Below, one piece after another: positions 1 to 6,065 of a DNA stretch of 13,218 bases. The notes beneath the pieces are model-generated. The model saw nothing but the letters and a program-made list of their open reading frames with translations. It ran no database searches and was not told the origin of the DNA. Positions within the stretch are counted from its first letter, which is position 1. Each line of letters starts with the position of its first letter. Location: positions 1 to 13,218 of the forward strand of contig JAEZJD010000185.1 in the NCBI GenBank assembly GCA_023436425.1, written 5' to 3'. Position numbers and translations under genes: made by a program. Origin of the DNA: Bacteroidota bacterium. GTDB lineage: Bacteria > Bacteroidota > Bacteroidia > Chitinophagales > Chitinophagaceae.

Positions 1-404
1 GACCCTGTGAGGTCACGCTTCCGTTGCGTACCATAGCCCACAACAACAACGGTGTTCAATTCTGTTGCCGCTATACTCATGGTGACATTAATCGTTGATC
101 TTCCATTTACAGGTATTTCCTGCGTGCCCAATCCCACATACGTTACAACAAGTACGGCATTCGACCCGTTTACAGCGATGGCAAAATCACCCTGTGCATT
201 GGTGTTAGTAGCCCGATCGGTTCCTTTAACTGTGATGGACGCCCCTTGGAGTGGCTCGCCGTTTGTGCCGGTTACCTTGCCTCTTACTTGAAGTTCCTGA
301 GCCCAGCCAATTGTTGTTACAAACAGAAGGATGAAAATTCCTGTTGCTTTGATATGCGGAAACAAGCAGGGTTTGTCAACAGGCGGTTTTTTGTTTTGAT
401 TCAT
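1..404 (-). CDS. SusC/RagA-family TonB-dependent outer-membrane receptor, N-terminal part (runs off the left edge)
   Basis: Only the first 134 codons are present; the frame is open to base 1. Translation from the ATG at 404 gives a short basic N-terminus, a hydrophobic stretch at about residues 22-34 and a likely signal-peptidase cut after GWA (about residue 35). A carboxypeptidase-regulatory-like beta domain follows (about 38-110; GKVTGTNGEPLQGASITVKG is the typical opening). Then comes the SusC signature at the start of the plug, VVVVGYGTQRKRDLTGS (about 119-135). Family members form the outer-membrane barrel of TonB-driven importers of glycans or other large nutrients, usually with a SusD lipoprotein encoded just downstream, here outside the window. 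The substrate cannot be told from this fragment. It is divergent from the azurin-like gene. No convincing -7 element was found; TAGATTTT at 433-440 is a near match only. Confidence 0.93.
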   Translation of the reverse strand, partial: MNQNKKPPVDKPCLFPHIKATGIFILLFVTTIGWAQELQVRGKVTGTNGEPLQGASITVKGTDRATNTNAQGDFAIAVNGSNAVLVVTYVGLGTQEIPVNGRSTINVTMSIAATELNTVVVVGYGTQRKRDLTG

Positions 405-729
405 ACAAGCAATGTTTACTATTAAATTATAGAAAATCTAAACGGGTGTTCGTTTGGATAAGGGAAGTGAAGAGAGTTAATTTTCTGAGGGACGGCGTTA
501 AACGATTTTATTCAGAAGCCATGTAACGCAGTAATACGGCAATGTGAGAATGGCTGCCAAACGTCTGGTTTTCGTTTTTCAAAGTTAGACGAATTCGGCC
601 AAGTCGATGCTGCAACGCTCTGAAATTTTTCAATTTCGCTTTGCAGTGAAGTTTATTTATGAACAGCCTTTGTTAACAGCTCCCTCCCTATTTATGTTTA
701 ATTTTGCAGCAATTTTAAAATCACATCAA
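405..729. other. Divergent intergenic region between the susC-like and azurin-like genes
   Basis: These 325 bp hold no supported gene. The plus-strand frame is open from an ATG at 607 into the azurin gene, but the first 41 codons lie upstream of the likely promoter and do not resemble a signal peptide. The only regulatory element I can support is the -7 match at 699-706 for the azurin gene. I see no strong hairpin, RNA gene or repeat. Confidence 0.6.
699..706 (+). promoter_or_regulatory. Bacteroidota-type -7 promoter element for the azurin-like gene
   Basis: TAATTTTG is an exact match to TAnnTTTG and ends 23 bases before the ATG at 730. A TTTG at 669-672 could be the -33 element, but the 26-base gap exceeds the roughly 19-21 expected, so the -33 assignment is weak. 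The position favours the start at 730 over the upstream ATG at 607. Confidence 0.45.
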
Positions 730-1227
730 ATGAAAAAAGTTTTAATTTTTGCTCTTTCATCTTCTCTTTTTTTTGTGGCATGTAATGGTGGAGATAAGAG
801 TTCAGCCGGAGACAAAAGTTCTGAAGCACCAAAGGAAAATACACAAGCTGAAAGCTCCAATGTTTCTAACGTGATAGAAATAACGGCTAACGACCAATTA
901 AAATTTAGCACGACTGAATTGCATGTAAAAGCCGGTGAAAAGGTGACGCTTACTTTAAGGAACATCGGCACTATGCCTAAAGAATCGATGGGACATAATT
1001 TCGTACTGTTGAAAGATGGAACCGACCTGGCTGCATTTGCCAAAGAAGCTATCAGCGCACCGGAACATATACCTGCAAACGATCCGGCAGTTGTCGTTCA
1101 CACAAAACTCTTGGGACCGGGCGAATCTGACACCATTGAGTTTACTGTTCCTGCGGGAGATTATATATTCATCTGCAGTTTCCCGGGACACTACATGTCT
1201 ATGATGGGAACTCTTACTGCACAATAA
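730..1227 (+). CDS. Azurin-like type-1 copper protein (cupredoxin), lipoprotein
   Basis: A 165-residue protein. It begins with a lipoprotein signal (hydrophobic 4-17, FFVAC with lipidated Cys18), then a polar Ser/Lys/Glu-rich linker (19-48) with a GDKSS repeat, then an azurin fold. The type-1 copper ligands are all present: His89 in GHNFVLL, Cys149 and His154 in CSFPGHY, and Met158 nine residues after the cysteine, with azurin spacing. Azurins carry single electrons between redox partners; a tethered form would act at the cell surface or in the periplasm. The start at 730 is chosen because it yields the lipoprotein signal and lies downstream of a -7 element. The gene stands alone, divergent from the susC-like gene and convergent with a reductase gene, so the redox partner is not shown. 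The copper site is clear; the physiological role is inference. Confidence 0.93.
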   Translation: MKKVLIFALSSSLFFVACNGGDKSSAGDKSSEAPKENTQAESSNVSNVIEITANDQLKFSTTELHVKAGEKVTLTLRNIGTMPKESMGHNFVLLKDGTDLAAFAKEAISAPEHIPANDPAVVVHTKLLGPGESDTIEFTVPAGDYIFICSFPGHYMSMMGTLTAQ

Positions 1228-1285
1228 TCCTGAAAGTATTCTGGTGTAGCAGTTTCTTTCTCCTCTAATTGTTTTTTCGGTTTTA

Positions 1286-1322
1286 AACCTGTAATCACTG
1301 AATCAGCGGTTGCAGGTTTTTT
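1286..1322 (+). terminator. Intrinsic terminator after the azurin-like gene
   Basis: A long hairpin: 1286-1300 pairs with 1304-1318 over 15 positions, with two G.T wobbles, one A.C mismatch and a 3-base loop AAT. It is followed by six T (1317-1322) and a further T-rich stretch. It lies between convergent genes; the opposite strand has a weaker U-tract (TTT after the stem), so it may also help stop transcripts from the reductase gene. Confidence 0.85.
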
Positions 1323-1338
1323 ATTTCTAATATCGAGA

Positions 1339-1869
1339 TCATTTACTTTTCAGCACCTGATACTTTGTAATCAGGGTGCCTTGTTCATTTACTTTATCAA
1401 AGTGGATTAATCGCAAACTAATGTCCAGGTTTACATCAGTTGCGAAGTTGCCTCCCGTTCCGAATATTTTCGGCTCAATTGTAAGCCATAATTCATCTAT
1501 CAATTGTTCTTTCAAGAAAGATGTGGCAACGTGCGGACCGCCAATCACCATCATTTGCTTGTACCCTTCACGTCTTAGCCGATCAGCTAGTTCGACGGGT
1601 GGTTCATTCGTAAATTCAAGCTGCCCCGGAACTTCTCTGTTTTTGTAATTGCCGGGATTGCGGGTCATGATTATCAGGCGGTGGTTTTCCTTAGGTGTAA
1701 AAGTTTCAGCATTGAAAGTATTGCTGCCCATGACGATGAGCCGCGATTCATCCAACACGTTTTTGTAGTAATCCTGATCTTGATGGGATGACCACGCACT
1801 CACGTGTGGCTCACCCCACCTTGTAACTTTTCCATCGAGTGTTGATACGAATATGACTATCGTTTTCAT
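1339..1869 (-). CDS. Dihydrofolate-reductase-fold / RibD C-terminal-like reductase
   Basis: A 176-residue protein of the RibD_C/DHFR-like superfamily, which reduces pyrimidine or pterin-type substrates with NADPH. Visible motifs are STLDGK (9-14), MGSNTF (47-52), the nucleotide-binding IGGPHV (109-114) and the family hallmark IDELWLTIEPKIFGTG (124-139). There is no deaminase domain, so this is a stand-alone reductase fold. Many such proteins in Bacteroidota and Actinobacteria have no known substrate, and I would not call it folA or ribD. It starts 29 bases after the AhpD-like gene on the same strand, so the two are probably cotranscribed. It converges with the azurin gene. Confidence 0.9.
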   Translation of the reverse strand: MKTIVIFVSTLDGKVTRWGEPHVSAWSSHQDQDYYKNVLDESRLIVMGSNTFNAETFTPKENHRLIIMTRNPGNYKNREVPGQLEFTNEPPVELADRLRREGYKQMMVIGGPHVATSFLKEQLIDELWLTIEPKIFGTGGNFATDVNLDISLRLIHFDKVNEQGTLITKYQVLKSK

Positions 1870-1898
1870 GTTTGATCGTAATGATATCCACTAATGTA

Positions 1899-2351
1899 TT
1901 ATTTGGGTTCGTAAGTTCCCGGAACAGTGCGAAAGCTAATCGCCAGCCGATTCCAACCGTTTATAGCGATGATTGCCATAGTTAAAGCGACTATTTCTTT
2001 TTCGTCAAAATATTTCCTGACTGCGTCGTACAAAGCGTCTGAAACTTCGTTTTCTGAAATTAATGTCAATGCTTCTGTCCACTCAAGTGCAGCCCGTTCG
2101 CGGTCACTAAAAAAAGGAGTTTCACGCCACGCACTCAGGGCATACAGACGCTGTTCTGTCTCACCTTGTTTTCGGGCATCTTTAGTGTGCATGTCCAGAC
2201 AATATGCGCATCTGTTTATTTGTGATGCTCTTGTTTTTATCAGCTCATATAAGCTAGGTTCGATCCCGGATGCGCTTGTAAATTTTTCCAGTTGCAGCAT
2301 TGTCTGAAATGCTTCGGGGTAAACGTTCGAATAGTTTAATCTTTCCTGCAT
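1899..2351 (-). CDS. Carboxymuconolactone decarboxylase / AhpD-like alkylhydroperoxidase family protein
   Basis: A 150-residue protein with the AhpD active-site motif: Cys48-x-x-Cys51 and His55 in INRCAYCLDMHTKDAR, preceded by a conserved helix with Glu36. The C-terminal INGWNRLAISFRTVPG is also typical of the single-domain CMD family. In AhpD the cysteine pair reduces peroxides with help from a proton relay, so a thiol-peroxidase or detoxification role is plausible. The substrate is unknown, and the related PcaC activity is unlikely given the CxxC. The 84-base upstream region has no clear -7 element but contains two copies of AGTTCGTG, 32 bp apart. The RibD-C-like reductase gene follows 29 bp downstream. 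Confidence 0.9.
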   Translation of the reverse strand: MQERLNYSNVYPEAFQTMLQLEKFTSASGIEPSLYELIKTRASQINRCAYCLDMHTKDARKQGETEQRLYALSAWRETPFFSDRERAALEWTEALTLISENEVSDALYDAVRKYFDEKEIVALTMAIIAINGWNRLAISFRTVPGTYEPK

Positions 2352-2435
2352 CGTTTATTGTTTTACTCCTCAGTGTAAAGTTCGTGTAATATAATATTTG
2401 TATGTGCCTCAGTTCGTGCAGTCCTTTCGATAGCC

Positions 2436-3098
2436 TCACGACGAAAAGACTTTCCCAACTTCATATTCGCTGACGAGCGGCTTATTCACCAGTTCGTACG
2501 ACTCATTAAGTTGACTAGCATTGAGAAATTTTATTCCGTTGTACTTGAGAGTGCCAAACGATTCGTGTACATGTCCGTGTATAACCAAGTTTGGTTTTAG
2601 TGCAATCACTTTTTTCAGCAGATCTTTACAGCCAACGTGAGCACCATTTACTACAGAGTCTAAAATACCGTATGCGGGTCCGTGACAAATTAATACATCT
2701 GTGTTGTCGGGAATCATGTCCCAATGTCTGGAAATTTCTGCGCCTCTCCTTTTATTGAATGCCCAATTGAAGAACCAGGGAGTCACCGGTGTGCCCCAAA
2801 AGTTGATGCCTTCAATTGTAACGCCGTTATCGTTCAGGTAAATAATGCCCGGCGGAAGCAGTTTTTCAATTGCTGATTGCTTCTCTCGTTCAAAGAAAAA
2901 ATCGTGATTGCCAGCGATAAAAATTTTATGTTCGAAATTTTGCTTTTCAAACCAATGAAGAAAATCTAACACTTCTGACTTTTCACCTTTGTTGCATAAA
3001 TCGCCAGCGTGTATTAATATGTCCCCCTTCGGCAGTCGTAAACTTCGATGCCTGCAATGTGTGTCGGAAATGGCTACAACAGTCAGCTTCTTTTGCAT
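2436..3098 (-). CDS. Calcineurin-like metallophosphoesterase (MPPED/239FB-like)
   Basis: A 220-residue protein with the full set of dinuclear-metal motifs: Asp12 and His14 in SDTHCRH, Asp33 in HAGD, GNHD (64-67), His139 in CHGPAYG and GHVH (175-178). The pattern LPKGDILIHAGD and the HGHVHESFG ending resemble the small MPPED-type phosphodiesterases, which are cytosolic and have poorly known substrates. The frame is also open from an ATG at 3125, but those nine codons lie inside a terminator hairpin and its T-run. The start at 3098 places the first beta strand (LTVVAIS) at residue 5, as expected. No separate promoter could be recognised. Phosphoesterase fold certain; substrate unknown. Confidence 0.92.
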   Translation of the reverse strand: MQKKLTVVAISDTHCRHRSLRLPKGDILIHAGDLCNKGEKSEVLDFLHWFEKQNFEHKIFIAGNHDFFFEREKQSAIEKLLPPGIIYLNDNGVTIEGINFWGTPVTPWFFNWAFNKRRGAEISRHWDMIPDNTDVLICHGPAYGILDSVVNGAHVGCKDLLKKVIALKPNLVIHGHVHESFGTLKYNGIKFLNASQLNESYELVNKPLVSEYEVGKVFSS

Positions 3099-3101
3099 AT
3101 T

Positions 3102-3134
3102 AAAAAAAAGCCGTCCCGTTAACACAGGACAGCT
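3102..3134 (-). terminator. Intrinsic terminator downstream of the 67-residue gene, ending next to the phosphoesterase start
   Basis: On the minus strand AGCTGTCCT (3134-3126) pairs with GGGACGGCT (3117-3109), nine pairs with two G.T wobbles and an 8-base loop. Eight T follow (3109-3102). The start codon of the next gene is at 3098, three bases beyond the T-run. Confidence 0.8.
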
Positions 3135-3154
3135 CTATTCACGGTATTAAATGA

Positions 3155-3358
3155 TCAATCTTTTTCTGTCTCCACACTTCTGTCTCTGCTCGAAGATTGA
3201 TCTCTCGTTTTCTGCTGGGGTTTGGATGGTTTTTCACCGGATTGCGTTCCATGGTTGGATTTTTCACGATTAGCTGAATTCACAAAGGGCTGATTACTTT
3301 GATTACCTGCTCCGCGTCCGGCACTGCCGGCTTTATTATTATCTCCTCTGCCTGACAT
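3155..3358 (-). CDS. Small basic, disordered hypothetical protein (67 residues)
   Basis: I do not recognise this gene. The product starts MSGRGDNNKAGSAGRGAGNQ and is rich in Gly, Asn, Ser, Lys, Arg, Gln and Glu. It has almost no hydrophobic residues after the start, so it should be intrinsically disordered. It has no signal peptide or membrane segment. The frame is open 13 codons further upstream (ATG at 3397), but that extension is hydrophobic and unlike the rest; the ATG at 3358 is preferred. It lies 69 bp downstream of dnaG on the same strand and 20 bp before a strong terminator, so it may be the last gene of a dnaG transcript. The terminator placed for it is the best evidence that it is real. 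It could be a nucleic-acid-binding or stress-related small protein, but nothing shows this directly. Confidence 0.6.
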   Translation of the reverse strand: MSGRGDNNKAGSAGRGAGNQSNQPFVNSANREKSNHGTQSGEKPSKPQQKTRDQSSSRDRSVETEKD

Positions 3359-3427
3359 ACAATTCGTTTGTAATAATATAATCAGGAATTGTGCCAACTG
3401 AAAAACTTCATTACCATTCGCTAACGG

Positions 3428-5452
3428 TCACCTGAGAATCACCGTTCCCAACTGGTTGGTAATCTCGATTTCCATTTGCTTCAGGTGCTGATGCGTGAGG
3501 AATAGATTTTGTTGTTCTTCAGGCGGCGCCTTCTCGAGGTCGGCTTGATTTTGCAGCAGTAGCTTTCTGATTTTTTTAAGCTTTAAATAATTGATCGCCG
3601 AGATCACTTCTTCGGAAGTTTTGTCTTCCTCAATCTTAAGGTAGGTCGCTAATTCTTCTTCATTGTCGCTGTGAACTGTTCTCAAAAAACTTTTATAGTC
3701 CTGCTCAAATAATTGCTTTTGGTAGCCAATAGAGTTTACGGAGTTTGCTTTCCAACGATGACTTTGTTCATACGGGAACTGCAACAGTGACACAGCAAAC
3801 GTGCTTATATCATTGTTTTTGTGATAAACAAAAAAGTTTTTATCAATCTTTTCGTGATGCTCAATATGACGCTTGTATTCGTCTATCAATTGCAGCACAA
3901 CCTTGTTTTCGATCAGATCTTCCTCAGGTAATTCCGATAATACAAACTCAGCAACCATGCGACCATCTCCCCATCTTTTTGTTCCGTATTCTAAAAGAAT
4001 TCGGGCCACTTCCCGCTCCTGCAGTTCATCGCGAAACAACAGAGAAAATGTATTGTCGTCGTAGTCAGCTGCCTCGGCTTTCTTCGCATTTTCCTCGTGA
4101 TGCTTTGCTTCTTCAAAAGGCAACTTTTGATCTTTGGCTAATTTGTTCCGGATGAATTTGTTCACCAACGCTGTTAAGCCGGTTTCATCAATTTTCAATA
4201 ATTGTGAACATTGCCGTATGTAATCCTGTTGCCGTGTGAAATCCTCCGTCTTATCAATTTTTGAAATTGTTTCCGCAATTTGATTTACAACTTCAGATTT
4301 CTTCTTTGCGTCGCTGCCTGCATCGGAAAGCAGTGCATTCAGTTGGAATAAGATGAAATCTTTTTTGTTTTCTGCTACAAAATTCTTGAACGCTGTAGCT
4401 CCTATTTTTTGAACATAACTGTCCGGATCTTCCTTATCAGGGATTAGCACCAGTTGTACGTTCAGGCTTTCCTCCAGAGCCATGTCTAATCCTCGTAATG
4501 CCGCCTTCACTCCTGCAGCATCTCCGTCGTACACGATCGTTAGATTACTGCTGTATTTTTTTATTAGCCGCAATTGATCCACTGTCAGCGACGTGCCACC
4601 GCTTGCAACTACGTTCTCCACACCGGCCTGGCTTAGAGAAATTACGTCTGTGTAGCCTTCCACCAACAAACATTCGTCAGCTTTGTCAATTGCGTGGCGG
4701 GCGAAATAAGTACCGTACAGAATTTTGCTTTTTACGTACAACTCGTTCTCGGGTGTGTTGATGTACTTTGGAGCTTTGTCGTTTTTTTTAATTAATCGGG
4801 CGCCAAACCCGATGATCTTTCCGCTGTTATTGTGAATTGGAAACACAATTCTGTCACGGTAGTTGTCTGCCAACTCCCCCGACCGTTCTGCAACCAAACC
4901 GGCTTTCTGCAACAGCTCCTGGTTGTATTGCTTTGCAAGAGCTTCTTTTGTAAACGAATCTCTTTTATCAGGTGCGTAACCAATGCCAAATTTTTTTATA
5001 GTTGCTTCTGTAAATCCTCTCTCCTTCAAATAGCTCAATCCGACGCTTTGTCCTTCTTCTGTTTCAAACAATTGGCGCTGATAGAACTGCTGCGCAAACT
5101 GATTGATGATATACAAACTTTCTGCAGCCTGTTGTTGTAGTTTTTGTTCCGGCGAACTTTCGGTTTCTTCTACTTCAATGTTATACCTGGCAGCAAACCA
5201 CTTCAAGGCTTCAACGTAAGAAAGCTTTTCATGCTCCATAATGAAGCTGATGGCATTGCCACTTTTTCCGCAACCGAAACACTTGAAAATTTCTTTCGTT
5301 GGTGAAACTGTAAACGATGGTGTTCGTTCGTTGTGAAAAGGACAAAGCCCGAGGTAGTTAGCACCACGCCTTTTCAGCTTCACAAAACCACCAATTACAT
5401 CGAGAATATCAATGTGAGAAACAATCTGTTGTATTGAGTGTTGAGATATCAC
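3428..5452 (-). CDS. dnaG: DNA primase DnaG
   Basis: A 674-residue bacterial primase that makes RNA primers at the replication fork with the DnaB helicase. Numbering from a TTG three codons earlier, the CHC2 zinc site is Cys40, His43, Cys61 and Cys64. The RNA-polymerase core carries DRIVFPIHN and GKIIGFGAR (about 203-222). The TOPRIM metal site is Glu268 in LLVEGYTDV, plus Asp312 and Asp314 in VYDGDAAG, with DPDSYV after it. A long acidic, helical C-terminal part (from about 440) corresponds to the helicase-interaction region. No ATG lies in frame near the start. The GTG at 5452 gives MISQHSIQQI, which matches how Bacteroidota primases begin; the TTG at 5461 lies inside a -7 promoter element and is less likely. 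The length is normal for the phylum. Confidence 0.96.
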   Translation of the reverse strand: MISQHSIQQIVSHIDILDVIGGFVKLKRRGANYLGLCPFHNERTPSFTVSPTKEIFKCFGCGKSGNAISFIMEHEKLSYVEALKWFAARYNIEVEETESSPEQKLQQQAAESLYIINQFAQQFYQRQLFETEEGQSVGLSYLKERGFTEATIKKFGIGYAPDKRDSFTKEALAKQYNQELLQKAGLVAERSGELADNYRDRIVFPIHNNSGKIIGFGARLIKKNDKAPKYINTPENELYVKSKILYGTYFARHAIDKADECLLVEGYTDVISLSQAGVENVVASGGTSLTVDQLRLIKKYSSNLTIVYDGDAAGVKAALRGLDMALEESLNVQLVLIPDKEDPDSYVQKIGATAFKNFVAENKKDFILFQLNALLSDAGSDAKKKSEVVNQIAETISKIDKTEDFTRQQDYIRQCSQLLKIDETGLTALVNKFIRNKLAKDQKLPFEEAKHHEENAKKAEAADYDDNTFSLLFRDELQEREVARILLEYGTKRWGDGRMVAEFVLSELPEEDLIENKVVLQLIDEYKRHIEHHEKIDKNFFVYHKNNDISTFAVSLLQFPYEQSHRWKANSVNSIGYQKQLFEQDYKSFLRTVHSDNEEELATYLKIEEDKTSEEVISAINYLKLKKIRKLLLQNQADLEKAPPEEQQNLFLTHQHLKQMEIEITNQLGTVILR

Positions 5453-5458
5453 GATGAG

Positions 5459-5466
5459 CAAATATA
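5459..5466 (-). promoter_or_regulatory. -7 promoter element directly before dnaG
   Basis: On the minus strand TATATTTG is an exact TAnnTTTG match. Only six bases separate it from the GTG at 5452, so the transcript would start at or within a few bases of the start codon. About 18 bases upstream is a TTTT that could serve as a degenerate -33 TTTG. Confidence 0.45.
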
Positions 5467-5616
5467 CTGGCTGAGAAGATGATTAAAATAAGGTGCAGCA
5501 TTGAGAAAAATCTTATTTTTTATTAGATAAAACCAGTTTAAATTTAGACTGCCATCCAACCACGAGGAAAGTGAAATTGAAGAACCATATTAATTCACAT
5601 TTAAAACTTTCATCCC

Positions 5617-5991
5617 ATGGTGCAGACAGACATCTCACAGCTTACAGCAGAGTGTTCCGATTGGCTTCAAATTTTGCGCGGCTACCGCGAGGAATTTCAC
5701 CAGTTTGAAAAAGCTTTACAGGACACCTGCAGAAAATCCCTCCCAAAAACAGAACTCCAAAACGTGGAGCACTTTCAAAACCAGTTTGACATTCAGTAAA
5801 AAAACATCCACGACGTTAAGCAGAGTATCAAATCTCACGAACGACAGATTAAATCAGCAGACGCAGAGAATCCTAACGAAGAATCTTATGCGCAGCATGA
5901 ACAACTTCTAAACGAATTTCTAGGGCTGGAAAATACGCTCCAGGACCTTCGAAACGAATTCAAAAATTATATAAACAGAGTCAGTTGTTGA
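5617..5991 (+). pseudogene. Coiled-coil hypothetical gene interrupted by an in-frame TAA
   Basis: I do not recognise a named family. The reading frame opens at ATG 5617 and meets TAA at 5797-5799 after 60 codons. It then continues in the same frame for 63 sense codons to TGA at 5989-5991. Both halves look like one protein: soluble, charged, helical, with coiled-coil-like stretches (first half LQILRGYREEFHQFEKALQD; second half LLNEFLGLENTLQDLRNEFK). The second half has no internal Met and no start of its own. The continuation is in the same frame, so the lesion is a substitution (for example from TTA, CAA, AAA or GAA), not an indel. It may be a recent pseudogene, a sequencing error, or a truncated but functional 60-residue protein. 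It sits on the plus strand directly upstream of the EF-G2-like gene and is divergent from dnaG. Confidence 0.6.
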
Positions 5992-6024
5992 TAGCTGACC
6001 TCTTTACTACTGCTCTCTTTTAAT

Positions 6025-6065
6025 GATGGTGCATCTGATCGGTGCACCATCTTAAACTTATTTTT
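6025..6065 (+). terminator. Hairpin with T-rich tail running into the EF-G2-like start codon
   Basis: GATGGTGCATC (6025-6035) pairs with GGTGCACCATC (6041-6051), eleven pairs with one T.G wobble and a 5-base loop TGATC. The tail TTAAACTTATTTTT reaches base 6065, directly before the ATG at 6066. It would end transcripts of the coiled-coil gene, or act as a 5'-leader element of the EF-G2-like gene. The T-tract is interrupted, so termination is less certain than at the other sites. Confidence 0.65.

Noticed and set aside
607..729. Upstream extension of the azurin-like gene to an ATG at 607
   Set aside because: The added 41 residues precede the promoter element and would bury the lipoprotein signal peptide; the start at 730 gives a normal lipobox.
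3099..3125. Nine-codon extension of the phosphoesterase
   Set aside because: These codons are the terminator stem and U-tract (encoding TGRLFFN); not conserved-looking.
5798..5805. A AAA AAC slippery heptamer suggesting programmed frameshifting
   Set aside because: The heptamer lies after the in-frame TAA, so a ribosome in the main frame stops first, and the continuation is in the same frame; no frameshift is needed.
5705..5911. Alternative 68-residue frame overlapping the interrupted coiled-coil gene
   Set aside because: Ser/Thr/Asn-rich composition typical of an out-of-frame shadow; the coiled-coil pattern on both sides of the stop is in the 5617 frame.
6042..6065. GTG start giving eight extra residues on the EF-G2-like protein
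   Set aside because: The codons lie in the hairpin and T-rich tail; MAIEFDSSHVKN from 6066 is the normal distance to the P-loop.
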